Assembly (NCBI GenBank): GCA_947090765.1
Contig: OX352322.1
Span: 2,959,501-3,023,500 of the forward strand
Direction of reading: 5' to 3'
Source of the DNA: Pseudomonas sp. MM223
Lineage (GTDB): Bacteria > Pseudomonadota > Gammaproteobacteria > Pseudomonadales > Pseudomonadaceae
DNA: 64,000 bases
This document shows, piece by piece, positions 17,598-26,455 of the stretch (position 1 is its first letter; each line of letters starts with the position of its first letter). A program made the translations under genes and the position numbers. The notes below the pieces were generated by a model. That model was not told where the DNA came from. It worked only from the letters and a program-made list of their open reading frames with translations, and did not search any database.

Positions 17598-18452
17598 TTA
17601 CTGCCCCAGCATCTGTCGCACCAGCCACTGCCCCGCGGGCCCCAGTGCCCGCCGGCTGGACCAGGCCACATCCATGTCCACCCGGCGCGGGTAACCCGCT
17701 ATCTGCAACTCCACCAGCTCATTGCCAAACCTTGCCACCAGCGCCCTGGGCAGTTCGGCCCAGCCAAACCCGCGCACGGCAAACTCCAGCAGGGTGAGGT
17801 AATCCGGTGCCGACCAGGCCTGGCCGCGGCCGTGGTGCAGGCTGGGGGCATAGGTCTTGATGTACAGCTGCCGTGCGTTTTCAAGGTGTTGCGTCTGTAC
17901 TGTTTCCACGCTCGCCAACGGGTGCCCGCTGGCCACATACACACCAAACTCCGCCTGCTCAGGCAAGCGGGCTACGGCAACGTCGGCGGGGTAGCCGGGC
18001 TGTGTGGCAAGGATGCCGACCTGAGCCAGGCCCTGCTGGATCATTTCGATTACATCGGCGTCTTCCGCCGGGCCACAGCGCAGTTCGGTGTGCGGGTAGT
18101 GCTGGGCAAAGCGGGCCATTACGGCGCCCTGGAAGGTGACGCTGTAGCTGTCCGACATTACCACCGAGACCAATGCCTCCACGTTCTGCGCCAGCCTTAC
18201 CGCCAGCGCATCAAGCTGGGCGCTGGCATCGAGAATCGCCTCGACATGGCTCAACACCTGTCGGCCCGCCTCATTCAGTGTGGGGTGCCGCCCGCCGCGA
18301 TCGAACAGCGGGCAGCCTATGTCAGCCTCGAAATTGGCAATGGCGATGCTGACGGTGGACTGGCTTTTGCGCAATTTGCGCGCCGCAGCAGAAAACGAAC
18401 CCAGCGATGCGGCTTCGACAAAGGCGACCAGAGCTTCGGGTGAGTAGCGCAT
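17598..18452 (-). CDS. LysR-family transcriptional regulator
   Basis: 284 residues from the ATG at 18452 (MRYSPEALVAFVEAASLGSF); a longer frame exists to 18518 but the LysR HTH begins directly after this Met. The DNA-binding helix is SFSAAARKLRKSQSTVSIAI followed by ANFEADIGCPLFDR. The C-terminal sensor domain follows (VSVVMSDSYSVTFQGAVM and QGLAQVGILATQPGYP). It lies upstream of the hydantoinase genes on the same strand and divergent from the PACE efflux gene (92 bp between starts), whose expression it most likely controls. Confidence 0.85.
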   Translation of the reverse strand: MRYSPEALVAFVEAASLGSFSAAARKLRKSQSTVSIAIANFEADIGCPLFDRGGRHPTLNEAGRQVLSHVEAILDASAQLDALAVRLAQNVEALVSVVMSDSYSVTFQGAVMARFAQHYPHTELRCGPAEDADVIEMIQQGLAQVGILATQPGYPADVAVARLPEQAEFGVYVASGHPLASVETVQTQHLENARQLYIKTYAPSLHHGRGQAWSAPDYLTLLEFAVRGFGWAELPRALVARFGNELVELQIAGYPRRVDMDVAWSSRRALGPAGQWLVRQMLGQ

Positions 18453-18544
18453 AGTATTGATAAAACCGATGTTAGCTATGTCGCGAGTATCTGTTCTATC
18501 AAAGAAAATAGGAAGCACGACTCACGCAATGGATGGAATTTGCA

Positions 18545-18973
18545 ATGAAAACGGTTTCTTTCACCGAACGCCTGGTACACGCCGTGGGCTATGAAGTGTT
18601 CGCGGTGCTGCTGTGCGCACCGCTGTTGTCCTGGGTGATGGGCAAATCGCTGGCGACGGCGGGGGCACTGGCGGTAACCCTGTCGCTGATCGCCATGGTG
18701 TGGAACATGGTCTACAACGCGCTGGTCGACCGCTGGGTACAGACCGAACGCATCCACTGGAAGGCCAGTGCGCGTTTTGTGCACGGCCTGGGCTTCGAGG
18801 CCGGGCTGGTGGTGTGGTGCCTGCCAGTGGCGGCATGGATGCTGGATATTTCGCTGCTGCAGGCGTTCATGGTGGAGCTGGGCTTCTTCGTGATCATCCT
18901 GCCCTATACCGTGCTGTACAACTGGGCCTTCGACAAAGCCCGGCACCTGCTGATGCAGCGTCGTTTGGCATAA
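18545..18973 (+). CDS. PACE-family (proteobacterial antimicrobial compound efflux) transporter
   Basis: 142 residues, four transmembrane helices in two BTP-domain repeats. Conserved motifs: ERLVHAVGYEVFAVLLCAPL, the MVWNMVYNALVDRW segment at the end of repeat 1, ARFVHGLGFEAGLVVWCLPV, and FFVIILPYTVLYNWAFDK at the end of repeat 2. The E and N/W residues of RxxHaxxFE and WNxxxNxxFD are kept in modified form (ERLVHAVGYE, WNMVYNALVD). PACE proteins such as AceI export biocides and polyamines by proton exchange. The divergent LysR gene is the usual arrangement for this family. Confidence 0.85.
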   Translation: MKTVSFTERLVHAVGYEVFAVLLCAPLLSWVMGKSLATAGALAVTLSLIAMVWNMVYNALVDRWVQTERIHWKASARFVHGLGFEAGLVVWCLPVAAWMLDISLLQAFMVELGFFVIILPYTVLYNWAFDKARHLLMQRRLA

Positions 18974-18997
18974 CTCTCAGGCCTGATGCGGTCTCCT

Positions 18998-19115
18998 TGT
19001 AGGAGCGGCCTTGTGTCGCGATCGGGCCGCAAAGCGGCCCCAGGATTTCAGCGCAATGGCATAAACTGCTGGGGCTGCTTTGCAGCCCGATCGCGACACA
19101 AGGCCGCTCCTACAA
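18998..19115. repeat. inverted REP pair
   Basis: TTGTAGGAGCGGCCTTGTGT and its inverse (ACACAAGGCCGCTCCTACAA) enclose further inverted GGGCCGC/GCAGCCC segments. This is a BIME-like palindromic unit between the PACE gene and the ilvE terminator. The same subtype occurs at 40106, 48778 and 50186. Confidence 0.8.
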
Positions 19116-19140
19116 AGGCCGCGCAAGCTTTCATGGGCAC

Positions 19141-19182
19141 AAAAAAAACGGGGCATGCCATTGCTGGCATGCCCCGTTTTCA
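19141..19182. terminator. strong bidirectional rho-independent terminator
   Basis: The stem AAAACGGGGCATGCC / GGCATGCCCCGTTTT has a 6-nt loop and is flanked by A and T tracts on both sides. It terminates ilvE on the minus strand (stop at 19198) and could also stop transcription from the PACE gene side. Confidence 0.85.
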
Positions 19183-19197
19183 TACAGCTGATGTGCC

Positions 19198-20217
19198 TCA
19201 GGCGACCTTGACGATCCAGCCTGCCGGTGCTTCAACATCACCGCTCTGGATGCCGGTCAGCTCGTTGTAGAGCTTCTGGGTAACCGGGCCGACCTTTTCC
19301 AGGTCGTGGAACACGTGCAGCTTGCCGTTGTACTCGATACCGCCGATCGGGGTGATTACCGCTGCGGTACCGCAAGCCCCGGCTTCAATGAAGCGGTCCA
19401 GCTTGCTGATTTCGACGTCGCCTTCGATCACGGTCAGGCCCAGGCGCGATTGCGCCAGTTCCATCAGCGACAGGCGAGTGATGCCTGGCAGCACCGAGGC
19501 CGATTTAGGGGTAACGAACTCGTTGTTGGCAGTAATGCCGAAGAAGTTGGCCGAACCGACTTCCTCGATCTTGGTGTGGGTCAGCGGGTCGAGGTAGATG
19601 GCGTCGGCGAAGTTGGCCTTCTTGGCCTCAGCGCCTGGCTGCAGGCTGGCAGCGTAGTTGCCACCCACCTTGGCAGCGCCGGTGCCTTGTGGGGCGGCGC
19701 GGTCGAAGCTGGAAATCTGGAAGTTGTGCGGCTTCATGCCGCCCTTGAAGTACGAGCCAACCGGAATGGCGAAGACCGAGAAAATGAACTCGGGGGCGGT
19801 GCGCACGCCAATGTTGTCACCGGTGCCGATCACGAACGGGCGCAGGTACAGGGCGCCTTTGCCGTGCGGCGGCACGAACTTTTCGTTGGCCTTGACCACT
19901 TGCTTGCACGCTTCGATGAATACATCGGTCGGCACATGCGGCATCAGCAGGCGAGCGCAGCTGCGCTGCATGCGTGCGGCATTCTGGTCGGGGCGGAACA
20001 GGTTGATCGAGCCGTCCTTGCAACGGTAGGCCTTGAGGCCTTCGAAGCATTGCTGGCCATAGTGCAGGGCCGTGGAGCCTTCACTGATGTGCAGGACGTT
20101 GTCGTCGGTCAGGGTGCCCTTGTCCCACTCGCCATTGCGCCATACGGACAGGTAGCGTTTGTCGGTTTTGATGTAGTCGAAACCCAGCTTGTCCCAGTTA
20201 ATGCTTTCGTTGCTCAT
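19198..20217 (-). CDS. ilvE: branched-chain amino-acid aminotransferase (PLP fold type IV)
   Basis: 339 residues from the ATG at 20217 (GAGGG upstream); the frame extends upstream without a start that fits. It interconverts branched-chain amino acids and 2-oxo acids with glutamate/2-oxoglutarate. Sequence markers: the start MSNESINWDKLGFDYIKTDK, LHYGQQCFEGLKAYR, FRPDQNAARMQRSCARL, RPFVIGTGDNIGV, then GGNYAASLQPGAEAKKANFA and the PLP-phosphate-binding C-terminal segment EAGACGTAAVITPIGGI. Length and features match the larger bacterial BCAT-2 class of pseudomonads. It is monocistronic with its own terminator. Confidence 0.93.
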   Translation of the reverse strand: MSNESINWDKLGFDYIKTDKRYLSVWRNGEWDKGTLTDDNVLHISEGSTALHYGQQCFEGLKAYRCKDGSINLFRPDQNAARMQRSCARLLMPHVPTDVFIEACKQVVKANEKFVPPHGKGALYLRPFVIGTGDNIGVRTAPEFIFSVFAIPVGSYFKGGMKPHNFQISSFDRAAPQGTGAAKVGGNYAASLQPGAEAKKANFADAIYLDPLTHTKIEEVGSANFFGITANNEFVTPKSASVLPGITRLSLMELAQSRLGLTVIEGDVEISKLDRFIEAGACGTAAVITPIGGIEYNGKLHVFHDLEKVGPVTQKLYNELTGIQSGDVEAPAGWIVKVA

Positions 20218-20413
20218 GACACCCTCATTGTCTTGCAAGTGCCCGATCGCTCGGGCTGCTGTTATATGCGCACCACGCCACCATAATACATCCGTCGCGG
20301 ATCGGGAACGGCCAGTCACGAATTGATAGCCTGCGATGCATTATTCACGATCCGCTGCACTTGCAGGAGCAGCCTTGTGCTGCGAAGAGGCCGGTGCCAT
20401 ACGCCGCGTTGCA

Positions 20414-20446
20414 TGCTTCGCGGGCAGGCCCGCTCCCACAGGATAA
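20414..20446. repeat. single REP element
   Basis: TTCGCGGGCAGGCCCGCTCC followed by CACAGG matches the classical 35-bp P. putida REP (TTCGCGGG...CCCGCTCC...ACAGG). A lone copy in the 257-bp gap between ilvE and the 119-residue protein gene. Confidence 0.75.
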
Positions 20447-20474
20447 TGCGGTGCTTGCGGGTGCTTTGCTCGGT

Positions 20475-20834
20475 TTAACGCCCAACCAGGCGCCTACCCC
20501 AGTCGCCGCCGTGGCCGCGTGCGCACGCTTCTTCACTGTCGAAACGCACATGCCAAGCCGGATGGTCCAGTTGAATGCCAGCGTGGTCCAGCGCCTGGCT
20601 GGTCAGCGCCAACATGCGTGCCTTTGCTTCGCCCGCCAAGGCAGCGGCTTTGTCGGCCTCGTGCTCGAATACCCAGGTAATGCGCAGGCTGGTCGGAAAA
20701 ACCTCAGGATCAAGCCGGTGGGTAAGCCAGGTGAAACCAACAATTTCCGCCTTGGCGGTTTCGCAGGCATCGGTCAGGCACGCCACCAGCTCCCGCTCCA
20801 GGCGGGCCATTTCGCGTTTGCCCAGCGCCTTCAC
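20475..20834 (-). CDS. conserved hypothetical protein, 119 residues
   Basis: The start ATG overlaps the stop of the VOC gene (ATGA), so it is translationally coupled to it. MKALGKREMARLERELVACL and TDACETAKAEIVGFTWLTHR form helix-rich N-terminal sequence; SLRITWVFEHEADKAAALAG then follows, and the end is HPAWHVRFDSEEACARGHGG. No signal peptide or transmembrane segment. Family not recognised; coupling suggests a function linked to the VOC protein. Confidence 0.65.
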   Translation of the reverse strand: MKALGKREMARLERELVACLTDACETAKAEIVGFTWLTHRLDPEVFPTSLRITWVFEHEADKAAALAGEAKARMLALTSQALDHAGIQLDHPAWHVRFDSEEACARGHGGDWGRRLVGR

Positions 20835-21208
20835 GGGTTGGCCTCGTCATCGATCTGCTGGCAGAAGCGCAAGCGGTTGCCGAACGGGTCGTCTACCTGC
20901 ATCTGCAAGCCCCAGTCCAGGCGCTCGGCCTCGGGCCGGGCGTAGCCGTACTGTTTGCCTTGCAGTTCACGCTCCAGCGCGCGCAGGTCGTCGATGCGGG
21001 CAAACACGGTAGACCCGGGGCAGGCGTCATCGTGGTGCTCGGAAAGGTGCAGGATCAGGCCGTCGCGGTGAACCTGCATGTACAGGGGCAAGTCCGCGCT
21101 GAAGCGGTGCTCCCAGTCGACGCTGAAGCCGAGGAAATCGAGGTAGAACTCCTTGGCCTTGTCGACCGAGAAGATGCGCAGTACCGGTATGGCGGGGGCG
21201 AGAGGCAT
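20831..21208 (-). CDS. VOC-superfamily protein (glyoxalase/bleomycin-resistance type)
   Basis: 125 residues with the paired beta-alpha-beta-beta-beta modules of the VOC fold: IPVLRIFSVDKAKEFYLDFL then GFSVDWEHRF, LILHLSEHHDDACPG, and WGLQMQVDDPFGNRLRFCQQ near the C-terminus. The HLSEHHDDACPG pattern and DPFGNRLRF are typical of bleomycin-resistance-like proteins annotated as glyoxalase superfamily. The actual substrate is unknown. It is first in a two-gene unit with the hypothetical protein, divergent from the cobalamin riboswitch. Confidence 0.8.
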   Translation of the reverse strand: MPLAPAIPVLRIFSVDKAKEFYLDFLGFSVDWEHRFSADLPLYMQVHRDGLILHLSEHHDDACPGSTVFARIDDLRALERELQGKQYGYARPEAERLDWGLQMQVDDPFGNRLRFCQQIDDEANP

Positions 21209-21324
21209 GGGGCGTCCTTGACCGTTGGCAAAGCTGCAACTTTAGCGCAGTTGCAGCCCTTGTGGTCGGCCAGCCCGCAGCAATGGTTGACCACCCGCCA
21301 GCCACTGCGTAGCCTTGCCACTTC

Positions 21325-21512
21325 GAGGTTCTTCGGCCAGGCCGAAGCTAAGACGGGAACGCGGTACAAGCCGCGGCTGCCCCCGCAACTGTAAGCACCG
21401 ACAACGGATAGACACAGCCACTGCGCCACCGCGCGGGAAGGCGTCATCCCGCCAGCGCCTGCTGTTTTCAGGCATATGGAACGGTGCGAGCCAGGAGACC
21501 TGCCTCGCAACG
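21325..21512 (+). ncRNA. cobalamin (B12) riboswitch aptamer
   Basis: All main consensus blocks of the cobalamin riboswitch are in order: AAGACGGGAACGCGGT (21350-21365), GGCTGCCCCCGCAACTGTAA (the receptor block), GCCACTGCGCC (21418-21428), GGGAAGGCG (21435-21443) and GAGCCAGGAGACCTGCC (21489-21505). It lies 110 bp upstream of cobW on the same strand, so cobW-cobN and downstream genes should be repressed when adenosylcobalamin is abundant. The expression platform (21513-21621) is GC-rich; whether control is by translation or transcription was not resolved. Confidence 0.95.
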
Positions 21513-21621
21513 TTTTCGACTTTCAACCGGGCGGGGTGATCCGGTGGCGAACAAGCCCGGCCGGCCTGGCCCGCGGCTGTCGTCCTGCATGCCCGCGCCA
21601 TTCTGCCAAGGGCAATGCGAC

Positions 21622-22689
21622 ATGAAAACACTGGCCAAGCTCCCCGTTACCATCGTCACCGGCTTCCTCGGCTCGGGCAAGACCACCTTGCTGCGCCACA
21701 TGCTCGACAACGCCCAGGGCCGCCGCATTGCGGTCATCGTCAACGAATTCGGCGAACTGGGCATCGACGGCGAAATCCTCAAGCAGTGCAGCATCGGTTG
21801 CACCGAAGAAGAAGCCAGCGGCCGCGTTTATGAACTGGCCAACGGCTGCCTGTGCTGCACCGTGCAGGAAGAGTTCTTCCCGGTCATGCGCGAGCTGGTG
21901 GCACGCCGTGGCGATCTGGACCACATCCTGATCGAAACCAGCGGCCTGGCCCTGCCCAAACCACTGGTGCAGGCCTTCCAGTGGCCAGAAATCCGCAACG
22001 CCTGCACCGTCGATGCGGTGATCACCGTAGTCGACAGCCCGGCCGTGGCCGCCGGCACCTTCGCCGCCTACCCGGACCAGGTCGATGCCCAGCGCAAGCT
22101 CGACCCTAACCTGGACCACGAATCGCCGCTGCACGAGCTGTTCGCCGACCAGTTGGCCAGCGCCGACCTGGTGGTACTGAACAAGGCCGACCTGATCGAC
22201 GCCGAAGGCCTGGCCAAGGTCCGCGCCGAAGTGGCCGAAGAACTGCCACCGGCAGTGAAGGTGGTCGAGGCCAGCAGCGGCAAGCTGCCACTGGAAGTGC
22301 TGCTGGGCGTGGGCGCCGAGTCGGAGGCGCACATTGATGGCCGCCGTACCCACCACGATTCGCACCACGACGGCGATGATCATGACGACCATGACCACGA
22401 CGCCTTCGACTCCATCTCCATCGACCTGCCAGAGGCTGACGAAAGCCTGCTGCTCGACGCCCTGACCCAACTGGTGGTGGAGTTCGGCATCCTGCGCGCC
22501 AAAGGCTTCGCCGCCATCCCGGGCAAGCCGATGCGCCTGCTGGTACAAGGCGTGGGTACCCGTTTCGACAAGCACTTCGACCGCGCCTGGCGTGCCGACG
22601 AGCCGCGCATCACCCGCCTGGTGCTGATCGGCCAGGAACTGGACGCTGCCCAGCTGGAAGCGCGCCTGCGCCAGGCCCTGGGCGCCTGA
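21622..22689 (+). CDS. cobW: CobW-type P-loop GTPase metallochaperone
   Basis: 355 residues from the ATG at 21622 (AAGGGCAATGCGAC upstream). Walker A GFLGSGKT at residues 14-21, the metal-binding motif CLCC at 76-79 (NGCLCC), and NKAD for guanine recognition. A His/Asp-rich stretch from residue 237 (RRTHHDSHHDGDDHDDHDHD) is an extra metal-binding region, typical of COG0523 proteins. CobW delivers cobalt to the CobNST chelatase in aerobic B12 synthesis. Its position behind a B12 riboswitch and 3 bp before cobN makes the cobalamin role secure, as opposed to zinc-responsive COG0523 members. Confidence 0.93.
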   Translation: MKTLAKLPVTIVTGFLGSGKTTLLRHMLDNAQGRRIAVIVNEFGELGIDGEILKQCSIGCTEEEASGRVYELANGCLCCTVQEEFFPVMRELVARRGDLDHILIETSGLALPKPLVQAFQWPEIRNACTVDAVITVVDSPAVAAGTFAAYPDQVDAQRKLDPNLDHESPLHELFADQLASADLVVLNKADLIDAEGLAKVRAEVAEELPPAVKVVEASSGKLPLEVLLGVGAESEAHIDGRRTHHDSHHDGDDHDDHDHDAFDSISIDLPEADESLLLDALTQLVVEFGILRAKGFAAIPGKPMRLLVQGVGTRFDKHFDRAWRADEPRITRLVLIGQELDAAQLEARLRQALGA

Positions 22690-22692
22690 CCC

Positions 22693-25600
22693 ATGCACCT
22701 GCTGCGGACCCAGCCCGGCGGCTTCGTGCCGGACGACAGTATTGCCGATCTCGGCCAGACACCCGCCGAACTGGTGATTCTCTGCAGCGGCGACTCGCAC
22801 CTGGCATTGCTCGCCGATACCGCCGAGCAGTTGCCTGAAGGCTTCCCCAGCCTGCGCCTGGCCAACCCGATGCAGGTGCAGAACCATGCGTCGGTCGACC
22901 TGTATGTCGACCAGGTGCTGCGCCATGCCAAGGTCATCCTGGTGTCGCTGCACGGTGGCGTTGGCTACTGGCGCTATGGTGTCGAGCAGTTGGTTGAGCT
23001 GGCTGCCCGTGGCGTGCAGCTGATCCTGGTGCCGGGCGATGATCGGCCGGACCCGGAACTGACCAGCCTTGGCACCGTCAACGGCGAGCAGGCCGAGCGC
23101 CTTTGGCATTACCTGCGCCAGGGGGGCAAGGCCAACGCCATCAACCTGTTCAACTGCTTGGCCAGCCAGTGGCTGGGCCGCGATTATGCCTGGGACGAGC
23201 CGCAACCGTTGCCGCGCACCGCTGTGTATCACCCGGCCAAGGGCAGTGCCGTACTGGAAGACTGGTACCCGCAATGGCACCCCGAGCACCCGGTTGCGCC
23301 GTTACTGTTCTACCGCTCGCACTTGCAGGCAGCCAACACTGCGTTCATCGACGTGTTCTGCCAGCGTCTCCAGGCTGCCGGGCTGAATCCGTTGCCGATT
23401 GCGGTGGCCAGCCTTAAAGAAAGCGCTTGCCTGGATCAGGTCGAAGCCTGGTTGGACGAGGTCGGTGCCGAGGTGCTGGTCAATACCACCGGTTTTGCCT
23501 TGTCCAGCCCCGAGCGGCCCAACCTGCGCCCGTTCCGCCGCGACATCCCGGTGCTACAGGCCATTTGCGCGCAAGACAACCAGCCCGGCTGGGAAGCCAG
23601 CGAGCAGGGGCTGGGGGCACGCGACCTGGCGATGCACATCGCCCTGCCCGAACTGGACGGGCGCATCATTACCCGCCCGGTCAGTTTCAAGGACATGGCC
23701 TGGCGCAGCGAGCGCAGCCAGTCCGACGTGGTGTGCTACCGCGCCCACCCCGAGCGCATGGACTTTGTCGCCGAACTGGCCCGCCGCTGGGTCGAACTGG
23801 CACGCCTGCCCAATGCCCAGAAACGCGTGGCCCTGGTGCTGGCCAACTACCCGACCCGCGATGGCCGTATTGGCAACGGCGTTGGCCTGGACACCCCCGC
23901 TGCCGCACTGAACATCCTCAAGGCGTTGCAGGCCGAGGGCTATCCGCTGGCCGATTTACCCGGCAGCGGCACGCAACTGATTCACCAGTTGCTCGGCGGC
24001 GTGACCAACGACCTTGACCACCTCGACCAGCGCCCCTGCGCCCAAAGCCTGAGCCTGGCCGACTACCAGGCTGCCTTCGAACGCCTGCCCGAGGCCAATC
24101 GCCAGGCCGTGCTTGAGCGCTGGGGGCCGCCCGAGCAGGACCCGATGTACCGCAGCGGCCGGCTGATGGTGGCCGGCTTGCGCTTTGGCCTGACGTTCGT
24201 CGGTATCCAGCCAGCCCGGGGCTACCAGGTAGACCCCAGCGCGGTGTATCACGACCCCGACCTGGTGCCGCCACACGGCTACCTGGCGTTTCACTTCTGG
24301 CTGCGCCACGCGTTTGCCGCGGACGCGGTGATCCATGTCGGCAAGCACGGCAACCTCGAATGGCTGCCCGGCAAGGGCGTCGGCTTGTCGGCGCAGTGCT
24401 GGCCGGACGCACTGCTTGGCCCACTGCCGAACATCTACCCGTTCATTGTCAACGATCCGGGCGAGGGCGCCCAGGCCAAGCGCCGTACTCAGGCGGTGAT
24501 CATCGACCACCTGATGCCGCCGCTGACCCGTGCCGAAACCTATGGCCCGCTGCGCCACCTTGAGCAACTGGCCGACGAGTTCTACGAAGCGCAGCTACTG
24601 GACCCGCGGCGTGCCCGCGAGTTGCAGCGCGATATCCTTGAGCTGGTCAAGGTCAACCACATCGACCGCGAGCTGCAACTGGAAGGGCAGTTGGACGATG
24701 CCGCCGTATGGCTGCCGCGCCTGGACACCTACCTGTGCGACTTGAAGGAATCGCAGATTCGCGATGGCCTGCATGTGTTTGGCCAGTCGCCAGAAGGGCG
24801 ACTGCGCCTGGATACGTTGCTGGCATTGTTGCGGGTTGAGCGTGGCGATGGTCGCGGCGGTAATGCCAGCCTGCTGCGGGCCTTGGCCAAGGCACTGGTG
24901 CCAGGCTTCGACCCGCTCGATTGTGAGCTTGGTCAGCCGTGGCAGGGCGCACGCCCTGAGCATTTGCAGGCCATGAGCAGTGACGCCTGGCGCACCTGTG
25001 GCGATACCCGCGAACGCCTGGAGCTTTTGGCGCAGCAGGTGATCGAGCAAGCGCTGGGCGGTACCCTGCAGCTGCCTGATCTGAGCGGATGGCAGCCGGT
25101 GCACGACGTGCTGCAGGCCATGCGCGAAGCGGTGGCACCTAGCCTGGATGCCTGCGGCGCTGCTGAAATGAACGGCCTGCTGGCGGCGCTGGCCGGGCGC
25201 TTCGTGCCTGCCGGCCCCAGCGGTGCGCCCAGCCGTGGGCGCCTTGATGTGCTGCCCACCGGCCGCAACTTCTATACCGTGGACGTGCGCAACCTGCCCA
25301 CCACCACGGCCTGGCGGCTGGGCTTCGCCTCGGCCAGCCTGATCCTCGAACGCCACCTGCAGGACCACGGTGACCACCTGCGCCAGCTTGGCCTGTCGGT
25401 GTGGGGCACGGCGACCATGCGTACCGGCGGCGACGACATCGCCCAGGCCATGGCGCTGATGGGCGTGCGGCCGGTGTGGGCCACCGGCAGCCAGCGCGTT
25501 GACGATTTTGAAATACTGCCGCTGAGCCTGCTCGACCGCCCGCGGGTGGATGTGACCTTGCGCGTTTCGGGTTTTTTCCGTGATGCCTTCGGCAACCTTA

Positions 25601-26454
25601 TCCGCTTGTTCGATGCCGCCGTGCAGGCGGTGGCCGCGCTGGACGAGCCGGACGATCTCAACCCTTTGGCCGCCCGTGTACGCAGCGAGCGTGCCACGTT
25701 GCAAGCGCAAGGCGTGGACGCCGAGCAGGCTGCGCGCCAGGCGGGTTGGCGGGTGTTCGGTGCCAAACCCGGTGCTTATGGTGCGGGGGTGCAGAACGCC
25801 ATCGACGGGCGCCTGTGGCATAGCCGCGACGACCTGGCCGAGGTCTACCTCAACCACGGCGGCTACGCCTACGGCGGCAGCGACGACGGCACCCCGGCCC
25901 GCGCCCAGTTCGCCCAGCGCCTGGCCAAGGTGCAGGCGGTGCTGCAGAACCAGGACAACCACGAGCACGACCTGCTCGACTCCAACGATTACTACCAGTT
26001 CCAGGGTGGCATGCTGGCGGCGTCGGAAACCTTGTCCGGGGCGCAGGTGGCCAGCTACCACGGCGATCACAGCCAGGTAGACCGACCCCGTATCCGTACC
26101 CTCAAGGAAGAGCTGAACCGGGTGATTCGCGCCCGCGCGCTTAACCCCAAGTGGATCGACGGGGTAAAGCGCCACGGTTACAAGGGTGCCTTCGAGATGG
26201 CGGCGACGGTCGACAACCTGTTCGCCTTCGATGCCACCACGCACCTGATCGACGACCATCATTACCAGGGGCTGGCCGATGCCTACGTGCTCGACCCGGC
26301 AACCCGCGACTTCATGCGCGAGCACAACCCCGAGGCCCTGCGCGACCTCACCGAACGCCTGTTGGAGGCCCAGCAGCGCGGGCTTTGGCAGGCACCGGGC
26401 GACTACCGCGAAGCCCTTGAGGAACAACTGCTCGACGGCGAGGAACAGGCTTGA
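22693..26454 (+). CDS. cobN: cobaltochelatase subunit CobN
   Basis: 1253 residues, normal for CobN (the large subunit homologous to magnesium chelatase BchH). Markers include VSLHGGVGYWRYGVEQLVEL early on, the HVGKHGNLEWLPGKGVGLS core motif, TYGPLRHLEQLADEFYEAQL, and LFAFDATTHLIDDHHYQGLA near the C-terminus. With CobS/CobT it inserts Co(II) into hydrogenobyrinic acid a,c-diamide using ATP. Here the partners downstream are a ChlI-type AAA+ protein and a VWA protein rather than cobS-cobT. The next gene starts 1 base after the stop, so the operon is compact. Confidence 0.95.
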   Translation: MHLLRTQPGGFVPDDSIADLGQTPAELVILCSGDSHLALLADTAEQLPEGFPSLRLANPMQVQNHASVDLYVDQVLRHAKVILVSLHGGVGYWRYGVEQLVELAARGVQLILVPGDDRPDPELTSLGTVNGEQAERLWHYLRQGGKANAINLFNCLASQWLGRDYAWDEPQPLPRTAVYHPAKGSAVLEDWYPQWHPEHPVAPLLFYRSHLQAANTAFIDVFCQRLQAAGLNPLPIAVASLKESACLDQVEAWLDEVGAEVLVNTTGFALSSPERPNLRPFRRDIPVLQAICAQDNQPGWEASEQGLGARDLAMHIALPELDGRIITRPVSFKDMAWRSERSQSDVVCYRAHPERMDFVAELARRWVELARLPNAQKRVALVLANYPTRDGRIGNGVGLDTPAAALNILKALQAEGYPLADLPGSGTQLIHQLLGGVTNDLDHLDQRPCAQSLSLADYQAAFERLPEANRQAVLERWGPPEQDPMYRSGRLMVAGLRFGLTFVGIQPARGYQVDPSAVYHDPDLVPPHGYLAFHFWLRHAFAADAVIHVGKHGNLEWLPGKGVGLSAQCWPDALLGPLPNIYPFIVNDPGEGAQAKRRTQAVIIDHLMPPLTRAETYGPLRHLEQLADEFYEAQLLDPRRARELQRDILELVKVNHIDRELQLEGQLDDAAVWLPRLDTYLCDLKESQIRDGLHVFGQSPEGRLRLDTLLALLRVERGDGRGGNASLLRALAKALVPGFDPLDCELGQPWQGARPEHLQAMSSDAWRTCGDTRERLELLAQQVIEQALGGTLQLPDLSGWQPVHDVLQAMREAVAPSLDACGAAEMNGLLAALAGRFVPAGPSGAPSRGRLDVLPTGRNFYTVDVRNLPTTTAWRLGFASASLILERHLQDHGDHLRQLGLSVWGTATMRTGGDDIAQAMALMGVRPVWATGSQRVDDFEILPLSLLDRPRVDVTLRVSGFFRDAFGNLIRLFDAAVQAVAALDEPDDLNPLAARVRSERATLQAQGVDAEQAARQAGWRVFGAKPGAYGAGVQNAIDGRLWHSRDDLAEVYLNHGGYAYGGSDDGTPARAQFAQRLAKVQAVLQNQDNHEHDLLDSNDYYQFQGGMLAASETLSGAQVASYHGDHSQVDRPRIRTLKEELNRVIRARALNPKWIDGVKRHGYKGAFEMAATVDNLFAFDATTHLIDDHHYQGLADAYVLDPATRDFMREHNPEALRDLTERLLEAQQRGLWQAPGDYREALEEQLLDGEEQA

Positions 26455-26455
26455 A

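Noticed and set aside
21240..21330. Extension of the VOC gene upstream across the riboswitch
   Set aside because: The longer frames here overlap the cobalamin aptamer on the opposite strand; the ATG at 21208 fits the family start.
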